DNA of 64,000 nucleotides from Amycolatopsis rubida (GCF_900115345.1 NZ_FOWC01000004.1:248001-312000), one strand, 5' to 3'; numbered from the stretch's first letter, positions 28,977 through 38,224 are shown. Numbers and translations are program-made. Notes: generated from the letters alone by a model not told the origin.

Positions 28977-30509
28977 ATGACGACTTTCACTGAACTCGGC
29001 CTGCCCAAGCCCCTTGTCGACGCGCTCGCCGCGCAGGGGGTCACCGAGCCCTTCCCGATCCAGGCCGCCACGCTCCCGCACACCCTCGCCGGCCGCGACG
29101 TGCTCGGCCGCGGCCGCACCGGCTCCGGCAAGACCTACGGCTTCGTGCTGCCCGTGCTGGCCCGCCTCGCCGCGGGCCCGACGCGCCGCCGCCCCGGCCG
29201 CCCGCGGGCGCTGATTCTCGCCCCGACGCGCGAACTGGCCACCCAGATCGAGGCCGCGATCGTGCCGCTGGCGCGCCCGCTCGGCCTCAAGGCGACCACG
29301 ATTTTCGGCGGCGTGAGCGCGAACCCGCAGATCACCCGCCTTCGCGACGGCGTCGACATCGTCGTCGCCTGCCCCGGCAGGCTCGCCGACCACATGCGCT
29401 CCGGCGAAGCGAAGCTGGACAAGATCGAGATCACCGTGCTCGACGAGGCCGACCACATGGCCGACCTCGGCTTCCTGCCCGAGGTCCGCCGCATCATGGC
29501 GGCGACCCCCGAGCGCGGCCAGCGCCTGCTGTTCTCCGCGACGCTCGACGGCGGCATCGACGTGCTCGCGAAGCGCTTCATGAACGACCCGATGCTGCAC
29601 AGCGTCGACTCGGCGCAGTCCCCGGTCTCGACGATGACGCACCACGTGCTGCACCTTGAGGAAACCCACCGGCTGCCCGTCCTGGTCGACCTGACCGCGG
29701 CTCCCGGCCGCACCCTGGTCTTCACCCGCACGAAGCACCGGGCGAAGGCCCTCACGCGCAAACTCGTCGCGAGCGGTGTCCCCGCGGTGGAACTGCACGG
29801 CAACCTCGGCCAGAACGCGCGCACGCGCAACCTGGAAGCCTTCTCGTCGGGCACCGCGAAAACCCTCGTGGCCACCGACATCGCCGCCCGCGGCATCCAC
29901 GTGGACGACGTCACGCTGGTGATCCACGCCGACCCGCCGGTCGAGCACAAGGCGTACCTGCACCGTTCCGGCCGCACCGCGCGGGCCGGCGCGTCGGGCA
30001 CCGTGGTGACCCTGATGACCGACGAGCAGGTCGCGGACGTCCGCGCACTGACCCGGAAGGCAGGGATCTCGCCGACCACCACGCGAATCTCGCCCACGCA
30101 CCCGCTGCTGGCCGAACTGGCCCCTGGCGACCGTTCGTTCACCGCTTCGCCGCGCCGCCCCGTGGTGGACAACCGCCCGAAAACGGTGACCGCCTCCGGT
30201 GCCGCCCCCGGCACTGGCCGACGCCGCGGCGCGCCCTCGGAGAACCGAGGCGGGCTTGGCGCCCGGACCGGCACGCAGTCCCGACGCTCCGGCGGCCGCG
30301 GCGGTCCTCGGCAGGGCAGTGAGACTCGCTCTTCGGAGCGGCAGCCAGGTCAGGCCCGCAGGGAAGACCAGCGCCGCGGCACGGGCGCCGGTCGCCGAGG
30401 CGCGGAGGGCGCTGGCCGTCGCGCAGCTGGCGCCGACCGTCGCGGATCGGGCCAACCGCCGCGGAACCGCCGGAACGGCACGAGCGGACGGCGGCAGACG
30501 GAGTCCTGA
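28977..30509 (+). CDS. DEAD-box RNA helicase (RhlE/DbpA-like)
   Basis: 510 aa from the ATG at 28977. Q-motif FTELGLPKPLVDALAAQGVTEPFPIQ, motif I GRGRTGSGKT, Ia APTRELA, II VLDEADHMADLG, III FSAT, VI HRSGRTARAG. Residues from about 405 are a low-complexity Arg/Gly-rich basic tail that should bind RNA. The upstream 277-base gap to the divergent beta-lactamase gene probably contains a long 5' leader (TATAGT-like -10 at about 28828), as is common for helicases with autoregulated leaders. No good ribosome site precedes the ATG. Confidence 0.93.
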   Translation: MTTFTELGLPKPLVDALAAQGVTEPFPIQAATLPHTLAGRDVLGRGRTGSGKTYGFVLPVLARLAAGPTRRRPGRPRALILAPTRELATQIEAAIVPLARPLGLKATTIFGGVSANPQITRLRDGVDIVVACPGRLADHMRSGEAKLDKIEITVLDEADHMADLGFLPEVRRIMAATPERGQRLLFSATLDGGIDVLAKRFMNDPMLHSVDSAQSPVSTMTHHVLHLEETHRLPVLVDLTAAPGRTLVFTRTKHRAKALTRKLVASGVPAVELHGNLGQNARTRNLEAFSSGTAKTLVATDIAARGIHVDDVTLVIHADPPVEHKAYLHRSGRTARAGASGTVVTLMTDEQVADVRALTRKAGISPTTTRISPTHPLLAELAPGDRSFTASPRRPVVDNRPKTVTASGAAPGTGRRRGAPSENRGGLGARTGTQSRRSGGRGGPRQGSETRSSERQPGQARREDQRRGTGAGRRGAEGAGRRAAGADRRGSGQPPRNRRNGTSGRRQTES

Positions 30510-30577
30510 GGTGCGCGCCAGGCGGGTCGGGGATCGGTTTGTCCGGTCCCCCGGCCCGCTTTGCTGTGCGGGGGAAG

Positions 30578-31043
30578 TCAGCCCGCTTCCTCGTCGGCGA
30601 ACCAGTCACCGATGTCCTTCCACTGGAAGGCTTCTCTCCAGGAGTCGTCGGCACCCCGGTTCGGTATTTCAGCTGGTACCCGCCGTTGTCGCGATCGCCC
30701 GGACGCCGTTGGACGCCCGCAACGTCGCCTTCACCGCGCAGGCCCGGGATCCGCCGAAGCGTCGGCGAAGCTCCCCCGCCGACAACTCTGGCGGCTTCTT
30801 CCGCGGAGCCCGCGCCAATTTCCGCGGCTTCCCCTCGTGCACGCACACCGCGTCGACGGCCCCTTCAGCAACACCCAATGAGCGATGCACGCGCGGCCGA
30901 AGCAGTTCGGCGTCGGTGCACGAAACGACCCATTCCGCCGCGGCGTCCTCGCCGCGCTCGACAAGATCTCGTCGCACAGAGCCTCTCGCTGCCGAGATCA
31001 TGTGCGCCGCTTCGCAGTCAGGATACTGGCGCAGCAACGGCAC
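30578..31043 (-). pseudogene. Unrecognised gene broken by at least two frame changes
   Basis: Reading from a GTG at 31043 gives MPLLRQYPDCEAAHMISAARG through CVHEGKPRKLARAPRKKPPELSAGELRRRFGGS to GVRAIATTAG. A segment GYQLKYR continues in a second frame, and the end DIGDWFADEEAG with a proper TGA at 30578 is in a third. Stitched together it gives a plausible basic protein of about 155 residues. I cannot assign a family. It is next to another multiply frameshifted gene, so either decay or locally poor sequence explains it. Confidence 0.45.
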
Positions 31044-31098
31044 TCCCGCTCACCGGCACCGCCCGGTAATACCGCACTCCGCGCTCGATAACGTTGCC

Positions 31099-32315
31099 GT
31101 GACTACTCCCCCACGCTTCAGGCTGGCCGTCGCTGCCGAAGGGCACGGCTGCAGCGGCGTTCTCCTAGGACCGCAGTGGATCGTCACCGCCAGCGGTTGC
31201 GTGCCGGCTGGTCCGGGTCGCCGGCCAGTCCGGTCACCGTCACACCGCGAAGGTCGTCGCGCCGGTCCCGCGGCCGGATCGGGATCTGGTGCTGGCCGAG
31301 CTCGCCGCCCCGATCGGCAACGTCACCCCGATCGCCCTAGGACGGACCGCTCCAGCGGCGGGCGAAACGCTCACCGTCGCCGGGTTCGGCCGTACCTCCG
31401 ACACCTGGGTTCCGGACAAGGCCACGACCTCGCTCTTCACCACCGCGTCGGTCGCCGCCACCACCTTCGGCCTCACCAACGCCGACGGGCACGACGCTTG
31501 CCTCGGCGACGCGATCCGCACCACCGCGAACGACACTCCCCAGCTCGCCGGGATCAACTCGCGGTCGTGGCAGCACGGCTGCCGCACCGTCACCGAGACC
31601 CGCCAGGGCAGCGTCGAAACCCGCACCGACGACCTCGTCGACTGGATCCGCGCGCAGGCACCCGAGCTGGCAATCCAGTGCCAGGCAACGGTTCCGCTCT
31701 TCGCCGTCACCAGCGACCCGCAGCTCTACCAGCATCCGAACCGGCACCCCAGCAGTCCACGATCGGTGCCGGCGGCTGGAACGGCTACGTCCGTCTCCTC
31801 GCTGGACCCGACGGACTGGTCTACGGCATCCGCGCGAACGACAACGGCTACCGCTACCAATGGAACGGCACCGGCTGGACGGCCGACTCGCGCACCGTCC
31901 TCGCCACCGGCTGGACCGGGTTCGACAACGCGGCCAACCACAACCGCATCACCATCGACAGCCGCGGCGACATCTACATGGTCAACGCGGACGGCTCGCT
32001 CTCCCGCCGCCGCTACGACCTGGTTGACCGAACCCCTCGGCACCGGCTGGAATTCCTACAACCTCATCACCGGCGGCGACGGCGTGCTCTACACCCGAAG
32101 CTCGTCGGCAACGGCAGCCGGAACGCGTTCACCCGCATCACCTCCGCGGGCGCGGACGTCCTCTACACCGTCACCGACAAGGGCGAACTGCGCTGGTACC
32201 GCTACCTGCCCTACCGCGGCACCTGGTCCCCGGCCCGACCGTGATCGGCGACGGCGGACGGCAGAAGTTCTCCGACGTGGAGGCGCAGCGCAACTCCTGC
32301 ACCGTGGTTCGCTAG
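31099..32315 (+). pseudogene. Trypsin-like protease with beta-propeller lectin domain, multiply frameshifted
   Basis: Pieces of one protein appear in three frames: AEGHGCSGVLLGPQWIVTASGC; then HTAKVVAPVPRPDRDLVLAEL...VAGFGRTSDTW...LAGINSRSWQHGC; then GAGGWNGYVRLLAGPDGLVYG...; GTGWNSYNLITGGDGVLYTR; and an end KFSDVEAQRNSCTVVR with TAG at 32315. At least five frame changes are needed. The first part is S1-protease-like but has no His after TAS, and the expected GDSGGP is reduced to GDA, so the catalytic residues are absent. The second half is tachylectin-like. No signal peptide is left. Confidence 0.7.
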
Positions 32316-32323
32316 GAAAAGAT

Positions 32324-32355
32324 CGCCGTGCCGCGATTCCCTGTGCGGCACGGCG
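32324..32355. terminator. Hairpin terminator after the protease remnant
   Basis: CGCCGTGCCGC and its exact complement with a 10-base loop start nine bases after the TAG at 32315. It separates the remnant from the cold-shock-like gene. Confidence 0.75.
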
Positions 32356-32377
32356 GTCCTTCCCTAAGCTGGCCATC

Positions 32378-32593
32378 GTGGAACATCTCGGGAAGGTTGT
32401 GCGCTGGGAAGTCGAAGAGGGCTGGGGCGTCCTTGAATCAGCGGCCGTCGACGGTCCGGTCTGGGCGCATTTCTCGATGATCGAGGCCGAGGGATTCCGG
32501 TTCCTGACCGTAGGCGACAACGTGCGGTTCACCGCCGAACGCGCCGAACAGGACAGCTGCCGCTGGCGCGCGATCCGGGTTCGCGCCGTCTGA
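32378..32593 (+). CDS. Cold-shock-domain-like small protein
   Basis: 71 aa from a GTG. GKVVRWEVEEGWGVLES and VWAHFSMIEAEGFRFLTVGDNVRFTAER match the CSD beta-barrel, but the RNP1 motif is altered (GWGVLES instead of KGFGFI) and RNP2 is VWAHFS instead of VFVHFS. Such divergent actinobacterial CSD proteins may bind single-stranded nucleic acid more weakly. Its stop directly abuts the stop of the convergent YdcF gene with no spacer. Confidence 0.85.
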   Translation: MEHLGKVVRWEVEEGWGVLESAAVDGPVWAHFSMIEAEGFRFLTVGDNVRFTAERAEQDSCRWRAIRVRAV

Positions 32594-33592
32594 TCAGCTG
32601 AGCAGGTACAGCAAAAACGGCCCCGCTCCCAACAACAGCAACGCCGCCGCGTTCGTCTTCCGGTACTCCAGCAGCAACGCCACGAACTCCCGCAAGAACG
32701 CACTGGGCACAAAGTACGACGCCGTCCTCGCCCCGATCACGTTGAGCCGCAACCCCAGCTGCCGCGCCAGCACCGCCGTGCGGAAGACGTGGTAGTTGTT
32801 CGTCACCGCGAGAATCGGCCCGGAAAACCCCCGCCGCGCAAGCAAAGCGACGCTGAACCGCAGGTTCTCGCCGGTGGTCGTCGCCCGGTCCTCCAGCACG
32901 ATCTGTTCCGGCGGAACCCCGGCCTCGATCAGATACCGCGCCATCGCGTCCGCCTCGGACGTCTGTTCGTCCGCGCCCTGCCCGCCGGACACCACCAGCA
33001 ACGCGCCCGGAGACCGCTGCTGCACCTGCACCCCGCGGTCGAGCCTGCTGGCCAGCAACGGCGGGACCCGGTCGCCCCGCAACCCGGAGCCGAGGACGAC
33101 CACCGCTCCGGCGCGGGCGCGCCGGGTGACCCGGCTGTAGAGAATCGAGTACAGCAGCAGCGCCGTGAACAGGAACGCGAGGTAACCCGTCACGAACAGC
33201 ACCGCCATCGCGGCCACCCGCAGCAACGGCTGGTCGTCGAAGACCAGCGAACTCAGCGCGAGGCCGTACACCGCGAGCAGGCCCAGTCCGGCCAGCAGCG
33301 ACAACAGGTTCGCCAGCCGCCGTCCCTCGCGCCGCAGCATCACGACGCCGTTCGCGATCAGCGCCCACGGCAGGGCCAAAGCGCCGAGCCCGCCGACGAT
33401 CGCCACCACCGCGATGATCGCGAACTGAGCCCATTCGACGTGGTTGAAAAACGTCAGCAGCCACAGGCCGGTGAACCCGAGCGCGACCAGGAACCACACC
33501 GCGTTGCCGACCCGCCGCGGCTCGCGCGCGAACCGGACGACGAAGACGAGCACGGATGCGATCGCGAACAGCCCGGATGTCATGGTCGGCAT
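32594..33592 (-). CDS. YdcF/SanA-family (DUF218) membrane protein
   Basis: 332 aa. Five or so membrane helices fill residues 1-165. The DUF218 domain follows with AVVVLGSGLRGDRVPPLL, LLVVSGGQGADEQTSEADAMARYL, TTTGENLRFS and AVTNNYHVFRTAVLAR. A final hydrophobic segment ends the protein. The family is linked to envelope and undecaprenyl-phosphate metabolism (ElyC, SanA), but the reaction is not established. Confidence 0.88.
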   Translation of the reverse strand: MPTMTSGLFAIASVLVFVVRFAREPRRVGNAVWFLVALGFTGLWLLTFFNHVEWAQFAIIAVVAIVGGLGALALPWALIANGVVMLRREGRRLANLLSLLAGLGLLAVYGLALSSLVFDDQPLLRVAAMAVLFVTGYLAFLFTALLLYSILYSRVTRRARAGAVVVLGSGLRGDRVPPLLASRLDRGVQVQQRSPGALLVVSGGQGADEQTSEADAMARYLIEAGVPPEQIVLEDRATTTGENLRFSVALLARRGFSGPILAVTNNYHVFRTAVLARQLGLRLNVIGARTASYFVPSAFLREFVALLLEYRKTNAAALLLLGAGPFLLYLLS

Positions 33593-33629
33593 TCTGTCTG
33601 CCGCGTCCGGGCTGCGCGCGGGCAGGTAC

Positions 33630-34514
33630 TCAGAGTGACGCCGTCAGGCCCCGCGACCGCAGCACCGACCGCTCCAGCGGACGGAACACGATCAACTCGA
33701 TCGCCACGCCGACGAACAGAATCAGGAAAATCGCCGCGATCACCTTGGGCATCGAGTTGTACGACGAACCGTCGTTCAGATACGTCCCCAGCCCGACGCC
33801 GAGGCTCGGCGAACGCGCGATCAGTTCCGCGGCCATCAGCGAGCGCCACGAGAACGCCCAGCCCTGCTTGAGCCCGGCCAGGAACCCGGGCAGCGCGGCG
33901 GGCAGCAGGATGTGCCGGGCCGCGGCGAAGCGGCCGGCGCCCATCACCTTGCCGACGCGCGGCAGGATCGGCGGGATCTGGTCGATGCCGGACACGAGGC
34001 CGTTCGCGATCGACGGGACCGAGCCGAGCAGCACGACGAAGTAGATCGCCGCGTCGTTGATGCCGAACCAGATCACCGCGGCGGGCACCCAGGCCACCGA
34101 CGGCAGGCTCTGCAATCCGCTCAGCAGCGGGCCGATCGCGGCGCGCACCACGCGGACCTTCGCCACCAGGATGCCCAGCGGCGTGCCGATCACGACCCCG
34201 GCGGCGAAGCCCAAAGCGGCGCGGTGCACCGAAGTCCAGATGAAGCCGAACACCGAACCGTCGGTGACCGTGCTCCAGAACTCGGCCCAGACGTCCAGCG
34301 GCGCGGGCAGCGTGGTCTCCGGCCAGAACGCGGCGGCCCACAGGATCTGCCAGATGATCACCAGCAGCACGAGCGCGCCGACCGGCGGCAGGAAGCCGCG
34401 CACGAAGCGACGGCGCAGCGACGTGGGCCGCGCGCCGGTGGGGGTGTCGAGCCGGTCCAGACCGGCGCCGACGGCTTCGTCTAGGTCGGGGGCCGCCTGG
34501 TCAGGCTGCGGCAT
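33630..34514 (-). CDS. ssuC: ABC transporter permease, sulfonate/taurine/nitrate type
   Basis: 294 aa with six membrane segments; the binding-protein-dependent permease loop is in ARHILLPAALPGFLAGLKQGWAFSWRSLMAAELI. It resembles SsuC/TauC. Its start overlaps the end of the ATPase gene by 14 bases. Gene symbol is by family resemblance; substrate could be taurine, sulfonates or a pyrimidine precursor. Confidence 0.85.
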   Translation of the reverse strand: MPQPDQAAPDLDEAVGAGLDRLDTPTGARPTSLRRRFVRGFLPPVGALVLLVIIWQILWAAAFWPETTLPAPLDVWAEFWSTVTDGSVFGFIWTSVHRAALGFAAGVVIGTPLGILVAKVRVVRAAIGPLLSGLQSLPSVAWVPAAVIWFGINDAAIYFVVLLGSVPSIANGLVSGIDQIPPILPRVGKVMGAGRFAAARHILLPAALPGFLAGLKQGWAFSWRSLMAAELIARSPSLGVGLGTYLNDGSSYNSMPKVIAAIFLILFVGVAIELIVFRPLERSVLRSRGLTASL

Positions 34515-35277
34515 GGGTGCTGATCACCTTTCGCAGATCGGCCGTGATCTCCTCGGCAAGCAGTTCAGCGTCGGCGGACGGCACGTCGTGCCACTCGCGG
34601 ACCACGCGGCCCGGACGCGACGACAGCAGCACCACTCGCTGTCCGAGCCGGACCGCCTCGCGCACGTCGTGGGTCACGAACAGCACCGACGTACCGGTGC
34701 TGCGCCACACCCGCAGCAGCTCGCTCTGCAGCACGTCGCGGGTGATCGCGTCGAGCGCCGCGAACGGTTCGTCCATGAGCAGCAGCGCGTTGCCGTCGTC
34801 GCCGCCGACGCGGTGGGTCGCGGCCAGCGCGCGGGCCAGCGCGACCCGCTGCCGCATCCCGCCGGACAGCTCGTGCGGACGCTTGCCTGCCGCGTCGCTC
34901 AACCGCACCAGATCCAGCAGCTCAGCGGCCTTCTCACGACGCTCGGAGCGGCCGAAGCCAGCGAGACGCAGCGGCAGTTCCACGTTCCGGGAGGCGGTCA
35001 GCCACGGCATCAGCGCGGCCTCCTGGAACATCACCGCGGGCCGCGAAGTGGTGAGAGTGATCTCACCGGCGGACGGCTGGTCGAGACCGGCGACGAGGTT
35101 CAACAGCGTGCTCTTGCCGCAGCCGGACGCGCCGAGCAGGCAGACGAACTCGCCCGGTTCGACGGTGAGGTCGACCCCGTCGAGCGCGGTCACGGCACTG
35201 CCGGCGGAGCCGAACACCTTGCCCACGCGGTCGAGATGCACGGCGGCGGTCACTGGTCGCGCCAGGGTGGTGGTCAT
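34501..35277 (-). CDS. ssuB: ABC transporter ATPase, sulfonate/taurine/nitrate type
   Basis: 258 aa. Walker A GASGCGKST, Q-loop MFQEAAL, signature LSGGMRQRVALARAL, Walker B ALLLMDEPFAALD, H-loop FVTHDVREAV. The LFVTHDVREAVRLGQRVVLLS end is typical of the SsuB/TauB group. Middle gene of ssuA-ssuB-ssuC, 25 bases after the binding-protein gene. Confidence 0.88.
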   Translation of the reverse strand: MTTTLARPVTAAVHLDRVGKVFGSAGSAVTALDGVDLTVEPGEFVCLLGASGCGKSTLLNLVAGLDQPSAGEITLTTSRPAVMFQEAALMPWLTASRNVELPLRLAGFGRSERREKAAELLDLVRLSDAAGKRPHELSGGMRQRVALARALAATHRVGGDDGNALLLMDEPFAALDAITRDVLQSELLRVWRSTGTSVLFVTHDVREAVRLGQRVVLLSSRPGRVVREWHDVPSADAELLAEEITADLRKVISTHAAA

Positions 35278-35302
35278 CGCGGATCGCCTTCCGGTCGGGA
35301 CG

Positions 35303-36358
35303 TCACTTCGCCAGTTCGGGCGCGTTGACGGCGGGCAGCTGCTGTGCCTTGAGGACCTCGTTGAGCGGGCCGAAGTCGGCGAACCCCTTCAGGTCCGCCA
35401 CCTGGTCGACGACGCCCGCGGTCACCGAGTCCTTGGCCAGCTGCGGGAACTGCGCGGGCACCGGGTCGGTGGTCAGTTCGATGTTCGCGAACGCGCGGTC
35501 GAGCACGGCCGGGCTGAGCGAGCTGCCGGACAGCTCCTTGAGCGCGCCGTTGACGACGGTCTTCGCCTCGGCCGGGTTCTTCTTCGCCCAGTCGATCGCC
35601 TGCAGTTCGCCCTTCAGCAGCGCGCGCACGGTGTCCGGGTGCTGCTTGAGGAATTCGCTGCGCACGATCGCGACAGTGGTCGGGAACCGGCCTTCCGGCC
35701 ACAGCGACTTCTCGTCGACCAGCACCTTCGCGCCCGCGTCGGTGACCAGCCGCGACGACCACGGCTCGGGCAGCCAGCCGCCGTCGACCTCGCCCTTGCG
35801 GAACGCGTCGAGCGTCTTCGGGTTGTCCAGGTTGGTCACGTTCACCTGGCCGGCCAGGTGCTTCTCGGCGAGGAACTTCTTGAGCGCGACGTCCTGGGTG
35901 TTGGCCAGCTGCGGCGTCGCGATCGTCTTGCCCTTGAGCTGGTCGACCGAGGTGATCCCGGGCTTCACCACCAGCTGCGCGCCGCCGGTGACCGCGCCGG
36001 ACACGAGCTGGATCGCGCCCTTGGACTTGGTGAACGCGTTGATCGCGGGCCCGGAGCCGATGAACGCGACGTCCAGCGAACCGCCGAGCAGCGCGTTCAC
36101 TTCGGTGGGACCGGCGTTGAACGTCTGGGTCGTGAGCTTGGCGCCGCCGAGGTTCTGCGCGAAGAAGTTCTTCTTGACCCCGATCAGCGCGGGGGTGTGC
36201 GTCACGTTCGGGAAGAAGCCGACGCGCACCTCCCCGGCGGCGCCCTGGTCGGTCGCGGCCTCAGTGCGGTCCGCGCGGGAACACCCGGCGAGCGCCCCGA
36301 GCACCGTCAGCGCGGCGAGTGCGGAAGCGAGCAATCGGGTTCGCGGAAATGTACGCAC
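35303..36358 (-). CDS. ssuA: Aliphatic sulfonate-type substrate-binding lipoprotein
   Basis: 351 aa. Lipobox LGALAGC near residue 25 gives a lipid-anchored extracellular binding protein. The mature part (VRVGFFPNVTHTPALIGVKKNFF ... DVAFIGSGPAINAF ... GWLPEPWSSRLV) is the SsuA/NrtA-like NMT1 fold. First gene of the importer operon; no desulfonating monooxygenase lies nearby. A TGCATATGCA palindrome at 36417-36426 lies in the upstream region and may be regulatory. Confidence 0.87.
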   Translation of the reverse strand: MRTFPRTRLLASALAALTVLGALAGCSRADRTEAATDQGAAGEVRVGFFPNVTHTPALIGVKKNFFAQNLGGAKLTTQTFNAGPTEVNALLGGSLDVAFIGSGPAINAFTKSKGAIQLVSGAVTGGAQLVVKPGITSVDQLKGKTIATPQLANTQDVALKKFLAEKHLAGQVNVTNLDNPKTLDAFRKGEVDGGWLPEPWSSRLVTDAGAKVLVDEKSLWPEGRFPTTVAIVRSEFLKQHPDTVRALLKGELQAIDWAKKNPAEAKTVVNGALKELSGSSLSPAVLDRAFANIELTTDPVPAQFPQLAKDSVTAGVVDQVADLKGFADFGPLNEVLKAQQLPAVNAPELAK

Positions 36359-36472
36359 AAATGGCCCTTTCGCGGTCAGCGGAACGGGGCGAGAATGACA
36401 CGTTCACCCGCGAGACTGCATATGCATCCGCATCCCGGGAAATTGTGTGGGATTACTTGACAGGCCCGGGCC

Positions 36473-37498
36473 TCACCTGCTTGCCAGGAGCGAGACGTCG
36501 CCGAACTCGTGCCACAGATACTCCCGCCGCACTGCCGCGTCGTAAGCCCGTTGCACCAGCTCCGGACCCACGACCGCTTCGAGCAGCAGCAGGTGAGAAG
36601 CCTCCGGCGCGTGCAATCCGGTAAGCAAACCGTCGACCGCGCGCGCCGGCCGGTCCGGGCCGAGCACCAGTTCGGTCCACCCCGCCGCCGCGGTGACGAG
36701 CCCCCCGGGATTCGCGGCCGATTCGATCGCGCGCACCGCCGTTGTCCCTACTGCGATAACACGTCCACCCTGGTCACGCACCCAATTGACCAACGCGGCA
36801 GTTGTTGCCGGAACGCGAAATCGCTCACCGTAGGGCGGTTCCCCGGCTTCCGGCGACGAGACGCCGGTGTGCAACAGGATCGGCGCGAACAGCACACCGC
36901 GCGAGACGAGTTGAGTGACCAGCTCCGCAGTGAACGGCCGGGCCGCGCTCGGCATCTCCGCCGAACCCGGATCGAGCGCGAACACAGTCTGGTAATTCGG
37001 CAACGGCCACGCACGCGGGACATAGCCGTAGCGGATCGGCCGCCCGACCTTCGCGAGATACCGCGGGACCTCGCCTTCCACTTCGATCTTCGCGCGCCAC
37101 AGTCGTTGCGCATCGGCGACGTGCGGCTCCCGCAGCGTGACGACGGCACCGGCGGGCAGGCGGAGCCGCTCCCCCACGCGCCCGTCGAGAAGAGGACCTC
37201 CAGGGGCGCGGAGTTCGACCACCCAGGTGCCGTCGTCGAGTTCAGTGGAGAAGTGGATGGTGATGACGTAGTCGTCCCGGATGGCGTCGACCGCAGCCGG
37301 CAGCGTGCCAGAAGTGTTGATTACCACCAGATCTCCGGGGTGCAAGAACGCCGCCAGCTCGCGGAAAGCGGCGTGCCGCACGCCCTCTGGACCGGCCGCG
37401 AGCAGCCGCACTTCGTCCCGGGCGAGGCCGCGCGCTTCGGGCGGCGCGGACGCGCTGCGGTCCTCGGCCAGGTCGAACCGGGTGCGCGGTGCGGTCAT
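36473..37498 (-). CDS. queA: S-adenosylmethionine:tRNA ribosyltransferase-isomerase family protein (QueA-like)
   Basis: 341 aa from the ATG at 37498, which overlaps the SDR stop as ATGA. QueA-type stretches: FRELAAFLHPGDLVVINTSGTLPA, RAWPLPNYQTVFALDPGSAEMPSAARPFT, and GGRVIAVGTTAVRAIES. QueA transfers the ribosyl part of SAM to preQ1-tRNA to make epoxyqueuosine. No tgt or preQ0 gene is near, and it is coupled to a dehydrogenase, so it may be a paralogue with another role. Confidence 0.8.
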   Translation of the reverse strand: MTAPRTRFDLAEDRSASAPPEARGLARDEVRLLAAGPEGVRHAAFRELAAFLHPGDLVVINTSGTLPAAVDAIRDDYVITIHFSTELDDGTWVVELRAPGGPLLDGRVGERLRLPAGAVVTLREPHVADAQRLWRAKIEVEGEVPRYLAKVGRPIRYGYVPRAWPLPNYQTVFALDPGSAEMPSAARPFTAELVTQLVSRGVLFAPILLHTGVSSPEAGEPPYGERFRVPATTAALVNWVRDQGGRVIAVGTTAVRAIESAANPGGLVTAAAGWTELVLGPDRPARAVDGLLTGLHAPEASHLLLLEAVVGPELVQRAYDAAVRREYLWHEFGDVSLLASR

Positions 37499-38169
37499 GA
37501 CCGCACCTGCAGATCCGCTGCCCGGAACCGGCCGCTCGCCGGACGTTCCTCCAGCAGCCGCAGGAAAGCCGGTACCGCGGCCTCCGGCAGCGGCCGGTCC
37601 GAGATGTCCTCGCCCGGGAAAGCGGCCTGGTGCATGGCGGTGCGCAGATCCCCGGGATCGACGGCGTAAACCGCGATGTCCGGGTTCTCCACGCCCAGCA
37701 CCGCGCTCACCTGGTCCAGCGCGGCCTTCGCCGAACCGTAGCCGCCCCAACCCTCGTACGCCTCCACGGCGGCGTCGGAGCTGATGTTCACCAGCACTCC
37801 CTTTGCCGCAGTGAGCGCGGGCAACAGCAGCCGAGTGAGCGCGAGCGGCGCGAAAACGTTGGTGCGGAAGACCGTTTCCAGCTCGTCCGGCGGATACTCG
37901 GCCAGCGGGGGCAGCGGGCTGGCCCCGAGCGTGCTGGCATTGTTGACAAGCAGGTCGAGCCGGGATCCGGCGGCTTCGGCGAGCTGGGCGCGGTGCACGG
38001 GATCGGTGACGTCGCCGGGCACCGGGGCGAACCCGAGGTCCGCCGCGGCCGCGCGCAGCGTGCCCGGGTCTCGCCCGGTGCCCAGCACTGTCCATTCGCG
38101 ACGGACGAGAGCCGCGGCGAGCGCCCGGCCAAGACCGGCGGAAGCGCCGGTGACAACAGCTACTGGCAT
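37495..38169 (-). CDS. Short-chain dehydrogenase/reductase
   Basis: 224 aa from the ATG at 38169 with GGAGGG upstream. Motifs: TGASAGLGRAL (NAD(P) binding), NNAS, active-site Ser in VNISSDAAV and YxxxK as YGSAKAAL. The cofactor loop (GTGRDP) suggests NADPH. It is translationally coupled to the QueA-like gene downstream; substrate unknown. Confidence 0.9.
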   Translation of the reverse strand: MPVAVVTGASAGLGRALAAALVRREWTVLGTGRDPGTLRAAAADLGFAPVPGDVTDPVHRAQLAEAAGSRLDLLVNNASTLGASPLPPLAEYPPDELETVFRTNVFAPLALTRLLLPALTAAKGVLVNISSDAAVEAYEGWGGYGSAKAALDQVSAVLGVENPDIAVYAVDPGDLRTAMHQAAFPGEDISDRPLPEAAVPAFLRLLEERPASGRFRAADLQVRS

Positions 38170-38202
38170 GGTCCCTCCAGGAGTAGGCACCTGCCAGCGT
38201 GC

Positions 38203-38224
38203 GACCTCTACCTTACTGGAGGTC
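38203..38224. promoter_or_regulatory. GACCTC-N10-GAGGTC inverted repeat before the SDR/QueA operon
   Basis: Six-base perfect arms in the 43-base gap between the NCS1 permease and the SDR, overlapping the permease stop codon. Could be an operator for the SDR-queA pair or a weak attenuating hairpin; too short to decide. Confidence 0.35.

Noticed and set aside
36417..36426. SAM or cobalamin riboswitch in front of the sulfonate importer
   Set aside because: The 114-base leader has only a TGCATATGCA palindrome and no conserved riboswitch core or paired stems that I can identify.
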